This document shows positions 57,199-64,000 of a stretch of DNA of 64,000 nt, piece after piece. Under the pieces are notes generated by a model. That model saw nothing but the letters and a program-made list of their open reading frames with translations, was not told where the DNA came from and searched no databases. The stretch comes from Borreliella mayonii (GTDB taxonomy: Bacteria; Spirochaetota; Spirochaetia; Borreliales; Borreliaceae): positions 434,001 to 498,000 of the forward strand of contig NZ_CP015780.1 of assembly GCF_001945665.1 (NCBI RefSeq), written 5' to 3'. The position numbers were made by a program, and so were the translations under genes. Numbering within the stretch: the first letter of the stretch is position 1; each line of letters opens with the position of its first letter.

Positions 57199-57990
57199 GT
57201 GTCTTTAAGGGTTTTAATTACTGGCGAGGTTGTTGGTAAAGCCGGGATTATGGTTATAAAATCCTTTTTATCATCTTTTAAGGTAGAAAAAAGGATTGAT
57301 TTTGTAATATCTGGTAATAATTTCACTACAGGCTTAAGGGGTCTTGGCAAGAAACATGCCTTTTTATTAAAAAAGTATGGAATTGATGTTTTGACTTTGG
57401 GTGAAAATGCTTTCGCAAGGTCTGATTTGTCTGATGATCTTGATAAATATAATTTTATTTTAAAACCTTTAAATTGTCCTGCAAAATTAAAAGGATATTC
57501 TTATTTTATTTATAATATTAATGGCAAAAAATTGGCTGTAATTAGAATTGTAGGCCAAACAGGAATAACTAAATATAAATTTAATCATCCTTTTTATAGT
57601 TTTGATTTTTTTTATCAAAGAATTAAAATGCAAACAAATAATATTATTGTTCTATTTGATTCAAATACTACGGCGGAAGTTAATGCTTTGTTTTTTTATC
57701 TAAAATCAAGAGTTAGTGCTTGTCTTGGAACCGGGAAAAGGATTTTAACAGCTGATTTGAGAATTTTAGACAATACTGCTATTATAACTGATTTGGGTAG
57801 AGTTGGGAGTTTGGACAGCGTTATTGGATATGTTCCTAATTTAGAGGCGGATAAATTTTTAAAAGGATTTTTAAATCAGAGATTTGATGAATCTTGGGAG
57901 GGCCTTGGCTTTAACGGTGTTTTAATTGATATCGATGAGAATGGGCATTCTTTTTTTGTAGAGACTGTTAGAGAATATATAAATATATAG
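57199..57990 (+). CDS. YmdB-like protein lacking metallophosphoesterase ligands
   Basis: 263 residues from a GTG start with AGAGAGG upstream. The fold match to YmdB (DUF1385-type calcineurin-like phosphodiesterase) is clear along its length, including ILTADLRILDNTAIITDLGRVG near the C-terminal third. The ligands are replaced: family Asp8 is Glu10, GEN is GNN (39-41), GNH is GEN (68-70), DFHAE is LFDSN (152-156), GTHTH is GTGKR (177-181). It is therefore probably catalytically dead or altered. It may act in binding or regulation; function unknown. Confidence 0.82.
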   Translation: MSLRVLITGEVVGKAGIMVIKSFLSSFKVEKRIDFVISGNNFTTGLRGLGKKHAFLLKKYGIDVLTLGENAFARSDLSDDLDKYNFILKPLNCPAKLKGYSYFIYNINGKKLAVIRIVGQTGITKYKFNHPFYSFDFFYQRIKMQTNNIIVLFDSNTTAEVNALFFYLKSRVSACLGTGKRILTADLRILDNTAIITDLGRVGSLDSVIGYVPNLEADKFLKGFLNQRFDESWEGLGFNGVLIDIDENGHSFFVETVREYINI

Positions 57991-58111
57991 ATTATAAATC
58001 AAGTTTAAAAGATATGGATATTGTTTGATATTTATATTTTCATATGTTCTTTAAATTTTAATAATCTTGTCTGTGAGATTTAATTTTATTGGGTTTATAG
58101 GAGGATGTTTG

Positions 58112-59395
58112 ATGCATAGTTATATTGTAGAAGGTGGTTATAAGATAGGTGGTAAAATTACAGCTAGTGGGAATAAAAATGCTGCTTTGCCTTGTATTTT
58201 GGCCGCTTTGCTTACCGATGAAGAGGTTATTTTAGAAAATATTCCTAATATTAATGATGTAAAAGTTGTTTTAGATATTTTAAGTGATATAGGGGCAGAT
58301 ATTGTAAGAGAAGGAAATACTTTAAAAATCAAAGTTTTAAATATTGTAAAAACAGAAATAGATTCCTCTCTTACGGATTTAATTAGGGCTTCCATACTTT
58401 TATTAGGACCCTTTGTTTCTAGATTTGGAAAAATAGATATGGCTCTTCCGGGAGGAGATGTGATTGGAAAGAGGCGACTTGATACTCATTTTTATGGGCT
58501 TTGCAAGCTGGGAGCCAATTTAAGCACAAAAGATGGAAGGATTGTTTTAAGGGCTAAAAAGCTTATTGGAGCTGAAATGTTTTTAGATGAAGCTTCTGTT
58601 ACAGCCACAGAAAATATCATTATGGCCGCAGTTCTTGCTGAGGGGAATACTATTATTATAAACGCTGCTTGTGAGCCACATGTTCAAGATTTATGTAATA
58701 TGTTAAATTCAATGGGTGCTAATATTTTGGGAATTGGTTCGAATATTTTAGAAATAAAGGGTGTAAAAAAATTAAGTGGAACCATATTTAGAATAGGAGC
58801 CGATTTTATGCAGGTTGGCTCTTTAATTAGCCTTGCTGCATTAACAGGGGGTGAGCTGGAAATTAAAAAAGCAGATCCTCAACATTTCAGATTAATTAGG
58901 CATGTATATTCAAGACTTGGCATTAATTTTGAATATGACAGGAAAAATGTATATGTAAGAGATAAACAAGAATTAAAAGTTAAGTTAGATTTTGGTGGAC
59001 ACATCCCAAAAATTGATGATGGTCCATGGCCAGCCTTTCCAACAGATCTTATGAGCATTATTATAGTCACTGCAACTCAAGTAGAAGGCACAGTTTTGGT
59101 TTTTGAAAAGATGTTTGAATCTAGGATGTTTTTTGTAGACAAATTAATAAAAATGGGTGCTCGAATTGTGCTTTGTGATCCACACCGTGTAGTAGTTACG
59201 GGCAAATCTTCTCTTAAAGGTAATATTTTGTCTTCTCCGGACGTACGGGCGGGAATGTCTCTTCTTATTGCTGCTTTTGTTGCTGAAGGTCGCAGCGAGA
59301 TTCAAAATGTTTATCAAATTGAAAGAGGATACGAAGATGTAGCTAGCAAATTAATTAATTTGGGTGCAAAAATCAAAAAAGTTAAAAGCCAATAG
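58112..59395 (+). CDS. murA: UDP-N-acetylglucosamine 1-carboxyvinyltransferase
   Basis: 427 residues from ATG 58112, with AGGAGG nine bases upstream; 15 more codons are open before it but show no family sequence. MurA makes the first committed step of peptidoglycan. N-terminal KITASGNKNAALPCILA, LTDLIRASILLLGP, and the catalytic loop LPGGDVIGKRRLDTH where Asp116 replaces the usual Cys (E. coli Cys115). That change is known to make MurA insensitive to fosfomycin and has been described for B. burgdorferi. Confidence 0.96.
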   Translation: MHSYIVEGGYKIGGKITASGNKNAALPCILAALLTDEEVILENIPNINDVKVVLDILSDIGADIVREGNTLKIKVLNIVKTEIDSSLTDLIRASILLLGPFVSRFGKIDMALPGGDVIGKRRLDTHFYGLCKLGANLSTKDGRIVLRAKKLIGAEMFLDEASVTATENIIMAAVLAEGNTIIINAACEPHVQDLCNMLNSMGANILGIGSNILEIKGVKKLSGTIFRIGADFMQVGSLISLAALTGGELEIKKADPQHFRLIRHVYSRLGINFEYDRKNVYVRDKQELKVKLDFGGHIPKIDDGPWPAFPTDLMSIIIVTATQVEGTVLVFEKMFESRMFFVDKLIKMGARIVLCDPHRVVVTGKSSLKGNILSSPDVRAGMSLLIAAFVAEGRSEIQNVYQIERGYEDVASKLINLGAKIKKVKSQ

Positions 59396-59809
59396 CTTGG
59401 TGTTAGACTTTATTATATGTGCATGATTTATGGAAAATTTTTTTAAGAAAAGATAAAGATAAGGCGTTAAGATGTTGAATTATGAATGAAAATATATTAC
59501 ATTAATTTTTATTATTGGGATTTTTTTGTTATTTTATTTAGTTCGGCTGTGATTTGAAGTATTAATAAATTTTTATTATTTATTATATCTGATTTTAATT
59601 TTTCTGTTTTTGATTATGATTTTTTTAGTGTGGTAGGTTAATAGATTTTATTTGTACTTTGGCCATTTAATGCATAACATGTTGACTGTTAATTGTTTTG
59701 ACATTGTATATTAATTTTAAATTTTTAAAATTAAATACTTTTTTATTACTAATGAATAAGTTTGAGTTTAGATTTTTATAAAAAATATTTTAGATAAGGA
59801 TAAAATTTT
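59396..59809. other. AT-rich spacer with no gene seen
   Basis: 414 bases, strongly T-rich, between murA and the MATE gene. No reading frame supported. TTGACA (59698-59703) and TTGACT (59682-59687) are possible -35 boxes of the MATE gene, without a standard-spaced -10 I would defend. Confidence 0.5.
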
Positions 59810-61174
59810 ATGTCTACAAATAAGAGTAAGACTAGAGAATTAATATTAAATGGCAATTTATATAAGGTTCTTTTTTTAATAAGTTTTCCTATTGTTATAA
59901 CCAATATTATTCAAGCTTTTTATGATCTTACTGATATGTTTTATGTTGGCAAGCTTGGAGCCATGCCTTTGTCAGCGCTTTCACTTGCTGGTCCTGTAAA
60001 TTTTTTTATTATGGCTATTGCTATGGGAATGGCTACAGGAAGCATTTCTTTGATTTCAAAATGTATAGGAGAGGGAAATTTTTCTCGTTTTTCAAGGTAT
60101 GCAGGGCAACTTATTGTTTTAAACTTTATTTTATCTTTATTTGTTACTATTTGTGCTTTTTTTTTTATTGAGCATCTTTTAGATTTGTTGGGCGTAAAAG
60201 GTGAGCTTAAAGAACTCTCAAGAGTTTATTTTTATGTGACAATTTTTGGAATACCTATTATGTTTTTAAGTATTTCAATTACATATATTTTAAATGCTCA
60301 AGGAGAAACTATCCTTTCAATGATAATAGTTATATTTGCCAATATTGTTAATTTTATTCTTGATCCAATTTTAATATTTGATTTTAATATGGGTATTACT
60401 GGGGCTGCTTGGGCCACGTTGTTTTCAAAATTGTTAACAGTTGCTTTTTACTTATTTTTGACTTACAGACTAAATTATGGATTAAAAATTCATCCAAAGG
60501 ACTTAGTGATAGATATAAGATCCATTAAAGAAATTGTTAGTCTGGGATTACCTTCAACTTTTGGGCAAATAATGGTTTCGTTGTCTTTTTTTATTTTCAA
60601 TTATATAGTTATTGAGATTAGTCCTAAATTTCTAGCGGCGTATGGACTTACAAATACTATTATTTCTTTTTTATTTCTTCCTGCTATGGGAATTGGTACC
60701 GGAATTATTTCAATTGTTGGTCAAAATCTTGGTGCTAAGAAAATCAATAGGGTAGGAGAAGTTTTGAAAAAGGGGTTTTTTATTTCTTTATCAATTTTAT
60801 TAATAATAAATTCTATTGTTATTGTTAATAAACAGTTTATACTGAGGTTGTTTACAAATGATTTAGAAGTTTTAAATTATGCTAATAATTATTTATTGTT
60901 AACAACTATCGGTACTTTTGGATATGGATTGCAGCAAGTATTTTTTGGGGGACTTATTGGATCTGGCAGGACAAAAATTGCAATGATTGTTATTTTTATT
61001 AGGTTATGGCTTATTCGTCTACCAGTAGTTTTTATTTTTCAATATTTTGGCATAATTGAAAATTCTTTAGGTTATGCTTTTATAATTTCAAATTATTTAG
61101 CAATTATAATTTTAGTTGCTTTTACTTGCACTCGTTATTGGGCTAAGCCCATTTTAATTAAAAAATACAAATAG
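59810..61174 (+). CDS. MATE-family efflux transporter
   Basis: 454 residues with about 12 membrane segments. Two related halves: SFPIVITNIIQAFYDLTDMFYVGKLG (near 26-51) and SLGLPSTFGQIMVSLSFFIFNYIV (near 244-267), plus AMGMATGSISLISKCIGEGN and GIGTGIISIVGQNLGAKK. MATE proteins export drugs or metabolites with Na+ or H+. Substrate unknown. AAGGAT precedes the ATG. Confidence 0.93.
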   Translation: MSTNKSKTRELILNGNLYKVLFLISFPIVITNIIQAFYDLTDMFYVGKLGAMPLSALSLAGPVNFFIMAIAMGMATGSISLISKCIGEGNFSRFSRYAGQLIVLNFILSLFVTICAFFFIEHLLDLLGVKGELKELSRVYFYVTIFGIPIMFLSISITYILNAQGETILSMIIVIFANIVNFILDPILIFDFNMGITGAAWATLFSKLLTVAFYLFLTYRLNYGLKIHPKDLVIDIRSIKEIVSLGLPSTFGQIMVSLSFFIFNYIVIEISPKFLAAYGLTNTIISFLFLPAMGIGTGIISIVGQNLGAKKINRVGEVLKKGFFISLSILLIINSIVIVNKQFILRLFTNDLEVLNYANNYLLLTTIGTFGYGLQQVFFGGLIGSGRTKIAMIVIFIRLWLIRLPVVFIFQYFGIIENSLGYAFIISNYLAIIILVAFTCTRYWAKPILIKKYK

Positions 61175-61261
61175 TAATTAAGATTTATTTATATTTGTAT
61201 TCTTCCAAAAGAAATAGTTGATTTATTTTTAATAATTTTAGTTTTAAATCGTTTCTCTTTG

Positions 61262-61654
61262 TTATTGTTTTTCAAAAATATATAATGTGTTTTTTCTTTT
61301 GGTGTTGATTTTAGTTTTTAAATGAAAAGTTTTTGTCTCAAGCCCATTAAGTTTTTCTCTAATTAATTCACCCGTTTTGCTGCCTTCTTTAAAAATTGCC
61401 AATGAATTTGCATTTATATCTTCTGCGCTTTTGTTTTTAAGAGTAATTATTAGATTGTTTTTGCTGTCGGATTTGTAGTTTACTATTTCCACTTTTTTGT
61501 TAGTTTTTATAGTGCTAATAAGATAGGTAATTTCTTTTGCATGTTCTTTTGATTTTATTGTGCTTGTTTTCATGCAAGACATAAAAAGAATTGAAATGTT
61601 GGGAATTGCAATTATTGGTAATAATTTAAGTATAAATTTTTGAGCTTTCATCAT
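61262..61654 (-). CDS. Putative small lipoprotein
   Basis: 130 residues. The signal MMKAQKFILKLLPIIAIP continues to a candidate lipobox ILFMSC (Cys27). The mature part is Lys- and Thr-rich (EITYLISTIKTNKKVEIVNYKSDSKNNLIITLKNKS) with no family recognised. It is convergent with the MATE gene. The ribosome site is weak and either of two consecutive ATGs may be the start. Confidence 0.65.
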   Translation of the reverse strand: MMKAQKFILKLLPIIAIPNISILFMSCMKTSTIKSKEHAKEITYLISTIKTNKKVEIVNYKSDSKNNLIITLKNKSAEDINANSLAIFKEGSKTGELIREKLNGLETKTFHLKTKINTKRKNTLYIFEKQ

Positions 61655-61928
61655 TTTTATTGTATTTTTTATTGGGGGTAGCGTTAACCTTTTTTATAAA
61701 TAAAGATGTTTGATAAATTTTAAATAGTTGTTAGATTTCAAAAAGTATTTACTATTGTTTTGAATTTCATGTTTTTGAATGTGTTAGTTGAGAATTTCTT
61801 ATTTTAAGCGGCTTGTTTTAAAGCTTTATTTTTTAGAATTTTATACTTTTCTTTAATTAATATAAAGTTTATGTTAATTTTTGATTCTATTATATGCGGG
61901 GTTAATTGAGTTTAAAAGTTTAAATGTA

Positions 61929-61957
61929 TTGACTATATTTTATAAAATATGTAGAAT
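61929..61957 (+). promoter_or_regulatory. Promoter of tuf-rpsJ operon
   Basis: TTGACT (61929-61934), a 17-base spacer and TAGAAT (61952-61957). The expected start is near 61964, giving a leader of about 180 bases before tuf. The 274 bases between the lipoprotein and this promoter show nothing else. Confidence 0.8.
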
Positions 61958-61971
61958 TTTAAAGCTATTAA

Positions 61972-62018
61972 AATTTTTTAGAAAAACACGCGTAGTGCGG
62001 GTCAATTTCTAAAAAATT
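61972..62018 (+). promoter_or_regulatory. Long hairpin in the tuf leader
   Basis: AATTTTTTAGAAA (61972-61984) and TTTCTAAAAAATT (62006-62018) form a perfect 13-bp stem around a GC-rich 21-base loop (AACACGCGTAGTGCGGGTCAA is 61985-62005 less its last base), followed by a T-rich run. It begins about eight bases after the expected transcript start. It could be an attenuator-like terminator or a 5' stabilising structure; function is inferred. Confidence 0.55.
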
Positions 62019-62142
62019 GATTTTTATTTTTTTGATTATTTGTAGCTATTTTCTTATTTCAATAAGAATTAATTTGTTAAAAATTTTTTAAAGAGATTAA
62101 ATGTAAGTAGCTATTTAGAGTGTGAAATTTAGGAGGTTAGTC

Positions 62143-63327
62143 ATGGCAAAAGAGGTTTTTCAAAGAACAAAGCCGCACATGAATGTTGGAACAATAGGTC
62201 ATGTTGATCATGGTAAAACAACATTAACGGCGGCTATTAGTATTTATTGTTCAAAATTAAATAAAGACGCAAAAGCATTAAAGTATGAAGATATTGATAA
62301 TGCACCTGAAGAGAAAGCAAGAGGAATAACAATTAATGCTAGGCATATTGAGTACGAAACAGCTAATAGACATTATGCTCACGTAGATTGTCCAGGCCAT
62401 GCTGATTATATAAAAAATATGATCACAGGAGCAGCCCAAATGGATGCAGCGATACTTTTAGTTGCTGCTGATAGTGGTGCTGAACCTCAAACAAAAGAGC
62501 ATTTGCTTCTTGCTCAAAGAATGGGAATAAAGAAAATAATAGTTTTTTTAAATAAATTAGACTTAGCAGATCCTGAACTTGTTGAGCTTGTTGAAGTTGA
62601 AGTTTTAGAGCTTGTTGAAAAATATGGCTTTTCAGCTGATACTCCAATAATTAAGGGTTCGGCTTTTGGGGCTATGTCAAATCCAGAAGATCCTGAATCT
62701 ACAAAATGCGTTAAAGAACTTCTCGAATCTATGGATAATTATTTTGATCTTCCAGAAAGAGATATTGACAAACCATTTTTGCTTGCTGTTGAAGATGTAT
62801 TTTCTATTTCAGGAAGAGGTACTGTTGCTACTGGGCGTATTGAAAGAGGTATTATTAAAGTTGGTCAAGAGGTTGAAATAGTTGGTATTAAAGAAACCAG
62901 AAAAACTACTGTTACTGGTGTTGAGATGTTCCAAAAAATTCTTGAACAAGGTCAAGCAGGGGATAATGTTGGTCTTCTTTTAAGAGGAGTTGATAAAAAA
63001 GATATTGAGAGAGGGCAAGTTTTGTCAGCTCCAGGTACAATTACTCCACACAAGAAATTTAAAGCTTCAATTTATTGTTTGACTAAAGAAGAAGGTGGTA
63101 GGCATAAGCCATTTTTTCCAGGGTATAGACCTCAGTTCTTTTTTAGAACAACCGATGTTACTGGAGTTGTTGCTTTAGAAGGCAAAGAAATGGTAATGCC
63201 TGGTGATAATGTTGATATTATTGTTGAGCTAATCTCTTCAATAGCTATGGATAAGAATGTAGAATTTGCTGTTCGAGAAGGTGGAAGAACTGTTGCTTCA
63301 GGAAGAATTCTTGAGATATTGGAATAG
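62143..63327 (+). CDS. tuf: Elongation factor Tu
   Basis: 394 residues from ATG 62143, with TTAGGAGG six bases upstream; seven further codons upstream precede the ribosome site and are not used. G1 [10 protein letters not shown]2 region [13 protein letters not shown]3 DCPGHADY, G4 NKLD, G5 GSAF. It delivers aminoacyl-tRNA. The domain 2/3 sequence is complete. It is the first gene of the tuf-rpsJ-rplC operon, 51 bases from rpsJ. Confidence 0.97.
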   Translation: MAKEVFQRTKPHMNVGTIGHVDHGKTTLTAAISIYCSKLNKDAKALKYEDIDNAPEEKARGITINARHIEYETANRHYAHVDCPGHADYIKNMITGAAQMDAAILLVAADSGAEPQTKEHLLLAQRMGIKKIIVFLNKLDLADPELVELVEVEVLELVEKYGFSADTPIIKGSAFGAMSNPEDPESTKCVKELLESMDNYFDLPERDIDKPFLLAVEDVFSISGRGTVATGRIERGIIKVGQEVEIVGIKETRKTTVTGVEMFQKILEQGQAGDNVGLLLRGVDKKDIERGQVLSAPGTITPHKKFKASIYCLTKEEGGRHKPFFPGYRPQFFFRTTDVTGVVALEGKEMVMPGDNVDIIVELISSIAMDKNVEFAVREGGRTVASGRILEILE

Positions 63328-63378
63328 CTTAAGACTTTAAGGATATATTTAATACTCTCTAAAGTTTAGGAGAATAAA

Positions 63379-63690
63379 TTGATTGCTAAAGATAAGATAC
63401 GCGTAAGATTATTTAGTTTTGATGTTAAAATATTAGACCAGAGTGCCGAATCTATTGTTAAAGCTGTTCAGAAGGCTAAGGCTCAGATTAAGGGTCCAAT
63501 CCCTTTGCCGACAAAAATAAAAAAATATACTGTTTTACGCTCTCCTCATGTCAATAAAAAGTCAAGAGAGCAATTTGAGATGAGAACTCATAAAAGGCTT
63601 ATTGATATTTTAGAGCCCACTTCTGCTTTAATGGATTCTTTAATGAAATTAGAGCTTCCAGCAGGTGTTGAGGTAGATATTAAGCAGTAA
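63379..63690 (+). CDS. rpsJ: Ribosomal protein uS10
   Basis: 103 residues from a TTG start ([21 protein letters not shown]), preceded by TTTAGGAG. The loop [32 protein letters not shown] is diagnostic. It acts in the 30S head and, as NusE, in antitermination. Confidence 0.97.
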
Positions 63691-63725
63691 ATGATATTTT
63701 AAGTATATGAATTTGAGGTGTTTTA

Positions 63726-64000
63726 ATGTTGGGATTGATTGGAAAAAAAGTTGGCATGACTCAGATATTTCAGAAAAATGGCATTGTGGTTCCTGTTACT
63801 GTTATAGAGTTTCAGCCCAATTATATTATAGGGAAGAAAACAGTTGATAGAGATGGTTATAGTGCTCTTATAGCAGGTTCTGTTGATCTTAAAAGTTCTA
63901 AAGTTTCAAAGCCCATAAAAGGTCAATATAAAAGTTTAAAAGATATTGAGCCCAAAAAATATGTGATAGAGCTTAAGGGGCTTGACGGGTATGATGCTGG
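63726..64000 (+). CDS. rplC: Ribosomal protein uL3, 5' part (runs off the window)
   Basis: About 91 residues are visible from ATG 63726, with GAGG ten bases upstream (MLGLIGKKVGMTQIFQKNG, VVPVTVIEF, YSALIAGSVD). It is the usual gene after rpsJ in the S10 operon. The rest lies beyond the window. Confidence 0.95.
   Translation, partial: MLGLIGKKVGMTQIFQKNGIVVPVTVIEFQPNYIIGKKTVDRDGYSALIAGSVDLKSSKVSKPIKGQYKSLKDIEPKKYVIELKGLDGYDA

Noticed and set aside
57199..57990. Idea that the YmdB-like gene is a pseudogene
   Set aside because: The frame is full length, has a ribosome site and sits in a tight operon; only the ligands are lost.

Overview
The window is chromosomal DNA of a Lyme-group Borrelia (Borreliella). 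It is very AT-rich. It has one 16S gene separated by kilobases from a tandem pair of 23S-5S genes, a tRNA-Ile on the opposite strand to the rRNA, and the central order gyrA-gyrB / dnaA-dnaN-rpmH-rnpA-yidC known from the middle of the linear B. burgdorferi chromosome. I assign the genus group with confidence; the species cannot be fixed by eye.

Layout. 1-1.8 kb: 5' part of the large hybrid sensor kinase Hk1. 1.9-13.6 kb: the rRNA region, with two near-identical 23S-5S units (each with its own promoter), a HAD phosphatase, a 3-methyladenine DNA glycosylase, tRNA-Ile, a decayed partial 16S copy, tRNA-Ala and the intact 16S. 13.6-16.6 kb: small metabolic and conserved genes. 16.7-19.3 kb: chromosome partition genes parA-parZ, parB and a perfect parS. 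19.3-25.6 kb: gyrA, gyrB, dnaA and the dnaA-dnaN gap. That gap is where strand composition flips, and it carries a TAG/TAA trinucleotide array that looks like a DnaA-trio origin element. 25.6-32.5 kb: dnaN, dciA, rpmH, rnpA, yidC, khpB, a sugar epimerase and aldolase.

32.9-39.7 kb, mostly minus strand: a block resembling a nitrogen-PTS locus (rpoN, hpf, an HPr, and a cation/proton antiporter fused to an EIIA domain), with aspS and a split chromate-type transporter. 39.9-48.5 kb: mscS, a lipid glycosyltransferase, holA, uvrC, a secreted FN3 protein and a TPR protein. 48.5-49.9 kb: four tRNAs and the SRP RNA. 50-62 kb: dnaX-ybaB, ndk, an lptC-lptA-lptB transport cluster, pgeF, nif3, lspA, a YmdB-like protein that has lost its metal ligands, murA with Asp replacing the usual Cys, and a MATE transporter. 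62.1-64 kb: tuf-rpsJ-rplC, the start of the large ribosomal protein operon, preceded by a strong promoter and a structured leader.

The genes are mainly housekeeping. Genes left of about 25.4 kb are mostly on the minus strand and those to the right mostly on the plus strand, as expected of two replichores leaving oriC. I saw no insertion sequences, prophage or CRISPR. The most notable signals are the origin structure combined with an altered DnaA DNA-binding signature, the decayed 16S copy, the antiporter-EIIA fusion, the YmdB pseudoenzyme, and two symmetric elements between divergent genes.
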